Shown here in pieces: positions 21,784 through 34,954 of a DNA stretch of 64,000 nt; the first letter of the stretch is position 1, and each line of letters begins with the position of its first letter. Both the position numbers and the translations under genes were made by a program. The notes beneath the pieces were generated by a model. It made no database searches, was not told the origin of the DNA, and was given only the letters and a program-made list of their open reading frames with translations. The stretch is from Littorina saxatilis (lineage: Eukaryota > Mollusca > Gastropoda > Littorinimorpha > Littorinidae), in NCBI RefSeq assembly GCF_037325665.1, contig NC_090246.1, forward strand, positions 16,121,097-16,185,096, read 5' to 3'.

Positions 21784-22333
21784 CCAAGATATCAAATAAC
21801 CAAAGGAAAGTAAGTTCTCCTTATGCATATACGACATGTGTAATGGGGTAAGCGAGAGCTATACGGAACCAATCTCCTGGCACCTGAGAGAATAACGAGC
21901 ATTGAAATGAACAAGCGACTTTCATCCTCAATAACGTATGATCGCCGCAAGCTCATATGCTCATAATTCTCCAAGGCACTCCAACTAACACTTACGTACA
22001 CAGTCATACACAAGAACCAGTTTTTATTCTCGACCGGACATAGTCCTTAGATCAAGACTGGTTTCAAACAGAACAAACACACAAACGCACACATTGTTAC
22101 AGGGTCGCCTGGAAAGTATCAGTAAGAATCCCAAACGAAAAGAGGCAGAGCGTTGTTAAGATATCAAAAAAACCAAACGGAGGTAAGCGCTCTTTATGCA
22201 AACGACATGTGTAATGAAGTAAGCGAGAGTTATACGGAACCTTTCTCCTGGCACTTCGAGAGAATAACAAGAATTAAAATGGACAAGCGACTTTCATCTT
22301 CAAAAAAGGATGATCGCCGCAAGCTCATCTGAC
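21784..22333. repeat. Pair of ~175-bp direct repeats
   Basis: 21784-21962 and 22156-22333 share GACATGTGTAATG, GTAAGCGAGAG, TATACGGAACC, CTCCTGGCAC, GCGACTTTCATC and GATCGCCGCAAGCTCAT in the same order, about 370 bp apart. No coding potential is recognised. Confidence 0.8.
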
Positions 22334-22577
22334 AAAACAACAGACGTAAAACATACCTATGCAAATGCAGAAACTGCTTCCAGGAGACCAAAACAAAATG
22401 GAAACAGAACAGACTCGGAAAACGTTTATTTACCAAAACCTACACATTTCCGACTATTTATCTGAATACCAAAACATAACAAAATCGCTACTGATCTCCG
22501 TGAAAATTAATTACATTAATTACTCTGTTAATTCAAGGGTCTCCTCAACATCATAAACATTCCTTGACAGTATATAA

Positions 22578-22615
22578 GAGAAAGAGAGAGAGAGAGAGAG
22601 AGAGACAGAGACAGA

Positions 22616-22651
<36 letters not shown>

Positions 22652-22755
22652 CAGAGACAGAGAGAGAGACAGACAGAGAGAGACAGAGAGAGACAGAGAG
22701 AGACAGAGACAGAGAGAGAGAGAGTGAGAGAAAGAGAAAGAGAGAGTGTGGGTGT

Positions 22756-22833
<78 letters not shown>

Positions 22834-22910
22834 GTGTGTGTGTGTGTAAGAGAGAGTGAAAGATAGAGAGAAAGTGCATGCGTGTGTGTGTGCATGCGTG
22901 AGAGAGAGAG

Positions 22911-22958
<48 letters not shown>

Positions 22959-23027
22959 TGTGTGTGTATGTGTGTGTGTGATTGTGTGGTTTGTGTGTGT
23001 GTGTGTGTGTGTGTGTGTTTGTGTGTA

Positions 23028-23069
<42 letters not shown>
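22578..23069. repeat. ~490-bp compound GA / GACA / TG microsatellite
   Basis: GA with AGACAG interruptions, then TG, then GA, TG and GA again. The long open frames across it are pure repeat translations. Confidence 0.97.
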
Positions 23070-23070
<1 letters not shown>

Positions 23071-23074
<4 letters not shown>

Positions 23075-25145
23075 GACTTAGACTTAGAACATTTTATTCA
23101 CATAAAGGGTAGACATTTTAGGCCATAGGCTTAATCTTACAATGTGCCCTTTACATTCACACAAACACATATTCACGCGTGCGCCCGACTAGAATCATAG
23201 AAACATCAAACATACAGTAATAATAAATGAGAAAAGTAGTAGAAAATACATGAATGGAACATCAATAAAGCAATTACAGAATGGAACATTAATTACGCAA
23301 TCACACTTGCGCACTCACACGCAGACGCACAAGGAGGAACACATATAATACTAATAATAATATACACACAACTAAGTGCCATTCAACAAGCACACAATGA
23401 GCCTACCAAGACAGGTAGATTTAGCATTATGTAGGCATGCAGCAGTCAATATTTCAGAGTAATAAAATAATTATAATTAACAAAGCTAGCTACAATACCG
23501 GCAGCGTAACTTATGAAGACCTCAGTATGTGTTTCCTGAGGGAGGTTTTGAATGCGTTCAATGAACGGCACGTTTGTACATTCGAAGGAAGAGAGTTCCA
23601 CAGTGAAGGTCCCACGAAAGCAAAGCTAGTTTTGTATAGATCTATGCGAGTCCTTGGTAATATATATATATAGATTTGTTTGACACATAGCGCTCGGAAG
23701 CTTTAGTCAAGAATGCATTTAGGTATGGTGGGGCCAGCTCATTGAGCGCCTTGTACATTAGAATTAAGATGTTGTAATCAAACTGCTGTTGAAGTGGAAG
23801 AATATTGGCTACCTTCAACTTTTCTGACGTGGACAGATAAGGATTGGTTACAATAAGCTTAGCACCTCTTCTGTGCAAGGAGTTTAGTTTTTTCATTATA
23901 TTTTCACTGGCACCGCACCATACAGTGGAGGCATAATTAATATATGATAGACAGTGTGCCACGTAAAACATTTTCAGTCCCTCCTTGTCTACAAAGGGTT
24001 TTAGTTTAGATAGGAGATGGAGATTGCTTGACAGCTTTTTACAGATATTCTTAACGTGTATGTTCCACCTAAGCTCCTGGTCAACTTCAATTCCTAGTAC
24101 TCTGTGTGATGAAACCTGTTCTATAGGATCTGAGTGCAGTTTTAAGTTGAGGAGAAGGGGCGCTCTCTGATGTTTCTGTCTAGATGTGACTACCATACTG
24201 CTGGATTTTTGGGGATGCAGGGTCATTTTGTTGTTACTACACCACTGTTCAACGTCGTTGATTCCCTGCTGAAGGTCAGCCTCCACTTGAACTATTTTTT
24301 TGGACGATGAGTGAAGAGAGCTATCATCAGCAAAAAGCTCACAAGATACATTTTTATTCGTAATATGCAAAGGTAGGTCGTTTATGAAGATACTAAATAA
24401 AAGTGGGCCAAGAATGGACCCCTGAGGAACTCCGCAATTTAGAACACCATCTTGTGAATATTGACCATTTAGATATACCCGCTGGGATCTGTTCGTGATG
24501 AACGATGCAAGCAACTTAACTGTATCACTGTTGTTTATATAAAACTTTAGTTTAGTTATGAGAATATTGTGATCGACTGTTTCAAACGCTTTCCTCAGAT
24601 CGAGGAAAACTGCACCAACTAATTTGGAATCGTTGATAGCCGACAGCCAGGTGTCACAGAGACGGACAAGAGCCGTGGAACAAGAATGAAACTTACGAAA
24701 ACCAGATTGGAATTGGTAAAAAAGATCGTGGCTTTCCATGTGATGGATTACATGTTTATGGATATGCATCTCAAGAGGCTTAGAGAGCACCGATAGAACA
24801 GAGATAGGACGAAGGTTGTTGATGTCGCTAGAATCCGATGTCTTAGGAATAGGAATAACTTTAGCACATTTCCACTCCAGAGGGAAGACCTTTGTTTTAA
24901 TACATAGATTGTACAAGAACGTCAGGGACTCTACTATATACGGAAGTGAAAGTTTTAGAAAGAAGGTACTAATAGTGTCTACGCCCACGGACTTTTTATT
25001 CTTGAGGTCAGATATATATATCCCTACTTCATGAACTGCCAGTGCAGGGATAGGGCTCTGGTCAGCAGACCGCAGCCGGTCACTACAGAAACTCTCAAGG
25101 AGAGGGTTAGAGAACTCGTTTTGTGTGGCTATAGAATTAGATTGG
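23071..25145 (-). mobile_element. CR1-like LINE, 5' truncated
   Basis: The 3' end on the minus strand is AATAAAATGTTC followed by (TCTAAG)3, a short terminal repeat typical of CR1-group LINEs, against the GA microsatellite. The 5' side stops at another GA microsatellite (25146-25213). It contains most of an RT and the ORF2 C-terminus. Confidence 0.85.
23511..25145 (-). pseudogene. CR1-like reverse transcriptase
   Basis: RT motifs in order: SVGVDTISTFFLK, NLRPISVLSVLSKPLE, GFRKFHSCSTALV, VFLDLRKAFETVDH, GVPQGSILGPLLFSIFINDL, catalytic CELFADDSS, MTLHPQKSS, then HRVLGIEVD. GVPQGSxLGPLLF marks the CR1/Jockey side, unlike the L1-like LINEs in this window. The frame is open from about 25145 to 23642; the SLSLSL start is microsatellite. 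A frame change at a TA repeat near 23655 precedes the last block (FAFVGPSLWNSLPSNVQ), which ends at 23511. Confidence 0.88.

Positions 25146-25213
<68 letters not shown>
25146..25213. repeat. (GA)n microsatellite
   Basis: About 66 bp of GA at the 5' side of the CR1-like LINE. Confidence 0.97.
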
Positions 25214-25217
<4 letters not shown>

Positions 25218-25648
25218 AGGGGAGAGGTCTTAAAAGGGGGGTTTAATTGTGCATAACATATCAACATGGAAACAAACAATTAACCACAAAAATGTATGTG
25301 TTTTAAATGTGACAAAACATACGTCTCTAGGGTTAGCATCGAATTACTTCGACAAAATTTCGTGACACTTACGAACCGCATATCTCGCTACGTGAATGAG
25401 TTGCTTAGGCCCCCCCTCCCCCCCAAAAAAATGTCTGTTTACGGTAACCCGACCGACCCTAGTTTTTAGGCCCGACCCTAATCTTTTTTTGGGATCGTCT
25501 GAAAAAAAAACCCACCCCGCATCCAAAATAGAGATTTTGCGCTCAAACAGCAGACGACAGAAGGGAGGTAAGCTCAAAGTACTGTTAGGAGTAAAGGGTC
25601 GTCACTCGTGTTACTTCCTTTCAAAATGGATGCACGCAGTATGTTCGC

Positions 25649-25699
25649 CATCTTGAACACGCGGCCAGTACAAGTTGTACTGGCCGCGTGTTCAAGATG
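25649..25699. repeat. Perfect 51-bp palindrome with 1-nt centre
   Basis: Arms 25649-25673 and 25675-25699 (CATCTTGAACACGCGGCC...) are exact reverse complements around G25674. Flanked by the direct repeat GTATGTTCGCCA at 25639-25650 and 25699-25710. Confidence 0.9.
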
Positions 25700-25806
25700 T
25701 ATGTTCGCCACCCGCTAGCTGTAAAGCTTGATAAATGTTGTCATGAAAAGGATGGGGTGAAAATTATCAGTACCTATCCAGCGAGTTTTAGTATCATTAA
25801 AAAGAA

Positions 25807-26574
25807 ACAAGTCGCGTAAGGCGAAAATACAATATTTAGTCAAGTAGCTGTCGAACTCACAGAATGAAACTGAACGCAATGCCATTTTACTCGTAGCATC
25901 GTCAGGCCACCGCTCATGGCAAAGGCAGTGAAATTGACAAGAAGAGCGGGGTAGTAGTTGCGCTAAGAAGGATAGCACGCTTTTCTGTACCTCTCTTTGT
26001 TTTAACTTTCTGAGCGTGTTTTTAATCCAAACATATCATATCTATATGTTTTTGGAATCAGGAACCGACAAGGAATAAGATGAAAGTGTTTTTAAATTGA
26101 TTTGGACAATTTAATTTTGATAATAATTTTTATATATTTAATTTTCAGAGCTTGTTTTTAATCCGAATATAACATATTTATATGTTTTTGGAATCAGCAA
26201 ATGATGGAAAATAAGATAAACGTAAATTTGGATCGTTTTATAAATTTTTATTTTTTTTTACAATTTTCCGATTTTTAATGACCAAAGTCATTAATTAATT
26301 TTTAAGCCACCAAGCTGAAATGCAATACCGAACCCCGGGCTTCGTCGAAGAATACTTGACCAAAATTTGAACCAATTTGGTTGAAAAATGAGGGCGTGAC
26401 AGTGCCGCCTCAACTTTCACGAAAAGCCGGATGTGACGTCATCAAAGACATTTATCACAAAAAAGAAAAAAACGTTCGGGGATTTCATACCCAGGAACTC
26501 TCATGTCAAATTTCATAAAGATCGGTCCAGTAGTTTAGTCTGAATCGCTCTACACACACAGACAGACAGAGAGA

Positions 26575-26610
<36 letters not shown>

Positions 26611-27427
26611 GACAGACACACACACACACACACACACATACACCACGACCCTCGTCTCGATTCCCCCCTCTACGTTAAAATATTTAGTCAAAACTTGACT
26701 AAATATAAACAAGTCGCGTAAGGCGAAAATACAATATTTAGTCAAGTAGCTGCCATTTTTCAGCAAGACCGTATCGTAGCATCGTCAGTCCACCGCTCAT
26801 GGCAAAGGCAGTGAAATTGACAAGAAGAGCGGGGTAGTAGTTGCGCTAAGAAGGATAGCACGCTTTTCTGTACCTCTCTTTGTTTTAACTTTCTGAGCGT
26901 GTTTTTAATCCAAACATATCATATCTATGTTTTTGGAATCAGGAACCGCCAAGGAATAAGATGAAAGTGTTTTTAAATTGATTTGGAAAATTTAATTTTG
27001 ATAATAATTTTTATATATTTAATTTTCAGAGCTTGTTTTTAATCCGAATATAACATATTTATATGTTTTTGGAATCAGCAAATGATGGAAAATAAGATAA
27101 ACGTAAATTTGGATCGTTTTATAAATTTTTATTTTTTTTTACAATTTTCCGATTTTTAATGACCAAAGTCATTAATTAATTTTTAAGCCACCAAGCTGAA
27201 ATGCAATACCGAACCCCGGGCTTCGTCGAAGAATACTTGACCAAAATTTGAACCAATTTGGTTGAAAAATGAGGGCTTGACAGTGCCGCCTCAACTTTCA
27301 CGAAAAGCCGGATATGACGTCATCAAAGACATTTATCCAAAAAAAGAAAAAAACGTTCGGGGATTTCATACCCAGGAACTCTCATGTCAAATTTCATAAA
27401 GATCGGTCCAGTAGTTTAGTCTGAATC

Positions 27428-27468
<41 letters not shown>

Positions 27469-30035
27469 GCACACACACACGCACGCACGCACATACACCA
27501 CGACCCTCGTTTCGATTCCCCCTCGATGTTAAAATATTTAGTCAAAACTTGACTAAATATAACAAGTCGCGTAAGGCGAAAATACAATATTTAGTCAAGT
27601 AGCTGTCGAACTCACAGAATGAAACTGAACGCAACGCAACGCAGCAAGACCGTTTCCTCGTAGCATCGTCACTCCACCGCCCGTGGCAAAGGCAGTGCAC
27701 GTGGAATTGACAAGAAGAGCGGGGTACTCGTTGCGCTGAGAAGGATAGCACGCTTTTCTGTACCTCTCTTCGTTTTAACTTTCTGAGCGTGTTTTTAATC
27801 CAAACATATCATATCTATATATTTTTGGAATCAGGAACCGACAAGGAATAAGATGAAAGTGTTTTTAAATTGATTTCGAAAAAAAATGTTGATAATAATT
27901 TTTATATATTTCATTTTCAGAGCTTGTTTTTAATCCGAATATAACATATTTATATGTTTTTGGAATCAGCAAATGATGGAGAATAAGATAAACGTAAATT
28001 TGGATCGTTTTATAAATTTTTATTTTTTTTTACAATTTTCAGATTTTTAATGACCAAAGTCATTAATTAATTTTTAAGCCACCAAGCTGAAATGCAATAC
28101 CGAACCCCGGGCTTTGTCGAAGAGTACTTGACCAAAATTTCAACCAATTAGGTTGAAAAATGAGGGCGTGACAGTGCCGCCTCAACTTTCACGAAAAGCC
28201 GGATATGACGTCATCAAAGACATTTATCAAAAAAATGAAAAAAACGTTCGGGGATTTCATACCCAGGAACTCTCATGTCAAATTTCATAAAGATCGGTCC
28301 AGTAGTTTAGTCTGAATCGCTCTACACACACACACACACGCACACACACACACACGCACACACACACACACACGCACGCACATACACCACGACCCTCGTT
28401 TCGATTCCCCCTCGATGTTAAAATATTTAGTCAAAACTTGACTAAATACAAGTCGCGTAAGGCGAAAATACAATATTTAGTCAAGTAGCTGCCATTTTTC
28501 AGCAAGACCGTATACTCGTAGCATCGTCAGTCCACCGCTCATGGCAAAGGCAGTGAAATTGACAAGAAGAGCGGGGTAGTAGTTGCGCTAAGAAGGATAG
28601 CACGCTTTTCTGTACCTCTCTTTGTTTTAACTTTCTGAGCGTGTTTTTAATCCAAACATATCATATCTATATGTTTTTGGAATCAGGAACCGACAAGAAA
28701 TAAGATGAAAGTGTTTTTAAATTGATTTGGACAATTTAATTTTGATAATAATTTTTATATATTTAATTTTCAGAGCTTGTTTTTAATCCGAATATAACAT
28801 ATTTATATGTTTTTGGAATCAGCAAATGATGGAGAATAAGATAAACGTAAATTTGGATCGTTTTGAAAATTTTAATTTTTTTTTACAATTTTCAGATTTT
28901 TAATGACCAAAGTCATTAATTAATTTTTAAGCCACCAAGCTGAAATGCAATACCGAAGTCCGGGCTTCGTCGAAGATTACTTCACCAAAATTTGAACCAA
29001 TTTGGTTGAAAAATGAGGGCGTGACAGTGCCGCCTCAACTTTCACGAAAAGCCGGATATGACGTCATCAAAGACATTTATCAAAAAAATGAAAAAAACGT
29101 TCGGGGATTTCATACCCAGGAACTCTCATGTCAAATTTCATAAAGATCGGTCCAGTAGTTTAGTCTGAATCGCTCTACACACACACACACACACACAGAC
29201 AGACAGACGCACATACACCACGACCCTCGTTTCGATTCCCCCTCGATGTTAAAATATTTAGTCAAAACTTGACTAAATATAATAAAAAGAAGACAAGTCG
29301 CGTAAGGCGAAAATACAATATTTAGTCAAGTAGCTGTCGAACTCACAGAATGAAACTGAACGCAATGCAACGCAGCAAGACCGTATACTCGTAGTCCACC
29401 GCTCACGGCATAGGCAGTGAAATTGACAAGAAGAGCGGGGTAGTAGTTGCGCTGAGAAGGATAGCACGCTTTTCTGTACCTCTCTTTGTTTTAACTTTCT
29501 GAGCGTGTTTTTAATCCAAACATATCATATCTATATGTTTTTGGAATCAGGAACCGACAAGGAATAAGATGAAAGTGTTTTTAAATTGATTTCGACAATT
29601 TAATTTTGATAATAATTTTTATATATTTAATTTTCAGAGCTTGTTTTTAATCCGAATATAACATATGTATATGTTTTTGGAATCAGCAAATGATGGAGAA
29701 TAAGATAAACGTAAATTTGGATCGTTTTATAAATTTTTATTTTTTTTTACAATTTTCCGATTTTTAATCACCAAAGTCATTAATCAATTTTAAAGCCACC
29801 AAGCTGAAATGCAATACCGAACCCCGGGCTTTGTCGAAGATTACTTGACCAAAATTTCAACCAATTTGGTTGAAAAATGAGGGCGTGACAGTGCCGCCTC
29901 AACTTTCACGAAAAGCCGGATATGACGTCATCAAAGACATTTATCAAAAAAAATTTAAAAACGTTCGGGGATTTCATACCCAGGAACTCTCATGTCAAAT
30001 TTCATAAAGATCGGTCCAGTAGTTTAGTCTGAATC

Positions 30036-30071
<36 letters not shown>

Positions 30072-30139
30072 TACACCATACCCTCGTTTCGATTCCCCCT
30101 CGATGTTAAAATATTTAGTCAAAACTTGACTAAATATAA
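25807..30139 (+). repeat. Five head-to-tail copies of the 860-bp Helentron-like repeat
   Basis: Copies start at 25807, 26709, 27562, 28448 and 29293, each with ACAAGTCGCGTAAGG. Each ends in the CTTGACTAAATA hairpin a few bases before the next copy. Unit length is 845-900 bp, varying mainly in the CA microsatellite. The block sits inside the split Harbinger-like element at 25408-30208. Confidence 0.88.
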
Positions 30140-30211
30140 AAAAAAAGCCGACCTACCGATCCTATTTTTTCACCCTATGTTACCGTAAACAGACCTTTTT
30201 TTGTGGCCTTA

Positions 30212-31748
30212 TCAGTCATTGTGCTGTTGCCGAAATACAAGTCTTTTTCAGTCTAAGCCTGATCTAGATGGATATATTGTATCAGATGTTATTAAAATGC
30301 ATAAAGAGTTGACATAATGCCAAGTTATGGTTTTTAACTGAAAACATTAACAAATAGGGCGTTGAGAATCATACAATCAAAAGAGGCCTGTGGGCAGAAC
30401 CTGGAGTTTACGGAACGAAAACTATGCACAGACACAATATTTCAAAATGTCCCTCATAAAAACTCATCAACAGACTTTAATTGTGTGTCTGTGTGTGTAT
30501 GTGTCTGTCTCGACTTAACAGCTTATTGCTGGGAAACTACTGGGCGCAGTTCGTTCAAAAGTTGATACACTAACTTGATAATAGGTCCGATTGATCGTAT
30601 TAAAACTTCATAATGTTACCTGGGACCTAAATGCGAAATAAACCACAAAAACGACTTGGCGGTGGGAGGAATTCACAGGGAACAACAGCCAGCCAGCGGG
30701 TGGTTTGAGCACACATACGCTGCGTGTGCCAGTTCGCGTGCTGCGCGACCTAATTTTATGAACGAGCAAAGTTAGCACTGCAGGAATTTGAGTTTAGATC
30801 AAAAGGGCTCGATGTTTCAAGCCATTACGATCTAAAGTCAAACACCTGTGGCGCACAGGGGTGAAAGGGAAGCCAGCCGGCTTCTTACCTCTTGGAACGC
30901 GCTGTCTCGCAAACCTCATAACATGCTCTGTGTTGTGTGTTAATGAATTGCTCACACTCGGGCTCCAGTCCTACTCCAGCATTACTTAATCCAGTAAATA
31001 GAGCTTGTCAGTTGTTGTTTTCTAGTCATTTTTACTGTTTCGCAAACCATTATAACATGTTTTCCATTATCACCAGCTTTGTAAGGGACGGTACCTGCCA
31101 TTACAGCAACTTCAAAAATGCCCATGATTGCCTCCCTTACGCCGTTCTTGTACATGACTGTGTGCATTTAATTGCACTGCATACCCACAGTTACTTTTGT
31201 TTGAATACTTTTGAGGAGTGCTTTTGTGCTTTTGTTCACTCACTTTGCTTCACAAGACAAAAACTTTCATACTGGGTGAAGAGTACTCGGGTCCAGCGCG
31301 AGCGTTTTTTTTATACTGTACCCTAACTCAACAGTTAAACCAATGAACATGAAGGGCTTGTAAGTGTATTTACTATGCCAGTGAATAATCGCACGCGAAG
31401 CCAGTTTAACTTGTTGCACACGAACATTGGTGGATCAAATCAACAAGGGCCCAGGCTGTGTTTTAATAAAAGAAGGGGTACGGACACATGTTTTGTTTGG
31501 GCTACATGTGTTGCAAAGTATTTGAAACGGCGGTTTTACTGTATATACAGCGGTGCCTGTGTTGAAAGGCGAATATCATTTGGACCAGCCATGAGTGTTG
31601 GAACATTGCACGCGGGGTATCTTGACCGGCACATTTTAGAAGAAATAATAATGAAAGTAACAATAAAAGGTGTTTTTTCAAGCGAGGTGTCCGCGATCTG
31701 CATGGAAGAGTGTACATATATATATCTACAGCGCTCGATCTGTTTTTG
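30212..31748. other. Unassigned intergenic DNA
   Basis: I find no gene or recognised repeat. A TG-rich stretch at 30482-30510 leads into moderately GC-rich unique sequence (30650-30900). Frames of 60-180 codons lack family motifs, and the longest (31375-31905) ends in a microsatellite. Confidence 0.4.
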
Positions 31749-32480
<732 letters not shown>

Positions 32481-32762
32481 TCTTTGCCTATGTGTATTGT
32501 TTCTTTCCCGTCGCGATATAACCTTGAATGGTTGAAAACGACGTTAAACACCAAATAAATAAATAAATAAATAAATAAACTGTTTCTTTGTGTTTTCTGA
32601 GTTTATTGCTTTTGTCTGGAATAACCTCTTGTTGACACAAACAGGGCTAGGTTGTCCTACCATCAGACTAATCTCATCTGTAAGAAGGAAACATTTGTGT
32701 ACGGGCTAACATTCGTTTGTGTTAGGATAGAAAGAAAGACTCATGCCAAGCATGTTGAATCA

Positions 32763-33704
<942 letters not shown>

Positions 33705-34299
33705 CTAAGGAAAATGGGTCCGAATAAGGATTTTTATGTTTAGGAAAAAGTTTGAAAATTTACTTCGGCCACATTTCGCACAGGTCTCCATCTCTTTTCT
33801 TCTCGTTAATAGCAGTGATGATTCAAAAGGTAAGTACAATTTGTAATTAACTGATCGCTCATTCGTCCCACACCAAACCAAACACCAACACGAATCTTTC
33901 TCTTTACGCTGTCTATCCATTTAGTCCGACATTAGACGGACATGGGCCTACACATATCTCACACAAGGTAACAGACGTCATTATTTGAAGTAAAAACTCG
34001 CCATCCTAATGCACTCTTTCCTGTCTTTACCTGTTTAGATGAATAGAATCCACTTTTTCGTCACACCTTGTTATGAATCTTAACACAATAAAACTATTTC
34101 AAGGTAGCATGTACACACACAGTTATTGTAATAATTCCAATAATAGCGTATCATAGGTGTCGCTCGGTAAAATGTTGAAGAACTTCGAGTGAATTTCACA
34201 CTATGGGAAGTTCACAAGTACTGACAATGTATTTGTTATCATTGTTTCCCTGATTTTGAGCAGCGCAACATGCGTAGAGCGCATCAAACATGAGGCATA

Positions 34300-34620
34300 A
34301 TAACGAATAAATCCCCGAAAGCGACGAATGGCGTGCCTGCATGGCGGAGTGAAACGGTCGTACACTTACAAACCCTCTCGTGCAAACACATGAGTGAACG
34401 TGGGAGTTTCAACCCATGATCAAAGAAGAAGAACAGATATAGACTTTGTGATGTGTAAATCTCCTGCAAAACATCCCCTACTTTAGTATTAAATCCCCCG
34501 AAAGCGGCGTATGGCTGCCTGAATGCCGGGGCGAAACGGTCGTACACGTGCAAACCCACTCGTGCAAACACATGAGTGAACGTGGGAGTTTCAGCCCATG
34601 ATCGAAGAAGAAGAACAGAT
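34300..34620 (+). mobile_element. SINE 3' tail, tandemly doubled, in TLR-B 3' flank
   Basis: Two copies of AATCC(C)CCGAAAGCG...GTACAC...GTGAACGTGGGAGTTTCA and GAAGAAGAACAGATAT, about 190 bp apart, at about 34310-34437 and 34490-34620. The TLR-A flank has no such insert near 9640. Confidence 0.75.
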
Positions 34621-34684
34621 ATATACTCTCTGATGTGCAAAAAGCATCGTCTCCCACGCGTCAGGTATTGACAGTGTGGTGTTG

Positions 34685-34954
34685 TCAGTGTTCTGTAGTA
34701 ATGAGGTCAGCCAGTGTCTTCCACACGCGGTGCTGTGGCGGCGTGTCTCTGTGCACGTGCAGTATGTTCCTCTCTGGCACCATGCGCAGCAGCAACTGCA
34801 GCGAGGGCATGGTGGGCAGGACGCGCGGCTCCTCCAGGAAGACGACGATGACACGGTCCGGCATGGTGTCCGTGATGCTGCGCTGTGCCTGCTGGACCGT
34901 GAAGCCGCACGCCCACTCGTCCTGAGAGAAGTCACGCGTGACCAGCAGCAACAC
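34685..34954 (-). CDS. TLR-B exon 3: second half of TIR domain and stop
   Basis: Last coding exon of TLR-B, 90 codons including the stop, starting in phase 0 after TGTGTGTCCAG. It reads VLLLVTRDFSQDEWACGF and continues to VWKTL and LITTEH. Four residues differ from the TLR-A exon. Assignment to TLR-B rather than to a third gene rests on the same strand, matching phases, and homologous intron ends just downstream of exon 2 and upstream of exon 3. It lies 16.7 kb from exon 2 across the minisatellite, so correct splicing over that distance is assumed, not shown. Predicted protein 944 residues. Confidence 0.88.
   Translation of the reverse strand: MLLLVTRDFSQDEWACGFTVQQAQRSITDTMPDRVIVVFLEEPRVLPTMPSLQLLLRMVPERNILHVHRDTPPQHRVWKTLADLITTEH

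Larger units (their letters stand above)
25408..30208. mobile_element. Harbinger-like MITE split by five Helentron-like repeats
   Basis: The left end from 25408 (GGCCCCCCC...CAAAAAAA then TGTCTGTTTACGGTAAC) and the right end up to 30208, read on the minus strand (GGCCACAAAAAAAGGTCTG then TTTACGGTAAC), are inverted copies. TTA lies at 25405-25407 and 30209-30211, the 3-bp duplication typical of PIF/Harbinger. Both halves continue with CGACC...CCTA..TTTTT sequence. Between them sit 25570-25806 and the five-copy block. Confidence 0.6.

Noticed and set aside
22520-22895. His/Thr- and Ser/Leu-rich proteins
   Set aside because: Pure microsatellite translations, as at 2744-2950, 5358-5748, 6441-6929, 31375-31945 and 32652-33017.
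23642-25145. Host reverse transcriptase gene
   Set aside because: CR1 motifs, 3' (TCTAAG)n terminus, truncation and frame change show a dead LINE.
25146-25279. N-terminal extension of the CR1-like RT frame
   Set aside because: The SLSLSL stretch is the GA microsatellite read on the minus strand, outside the LINE.
30937-31326. 129-codon frame
   Set aside because: No motif, signal peptide or splice context that supports a gene; composition like its surroundings.
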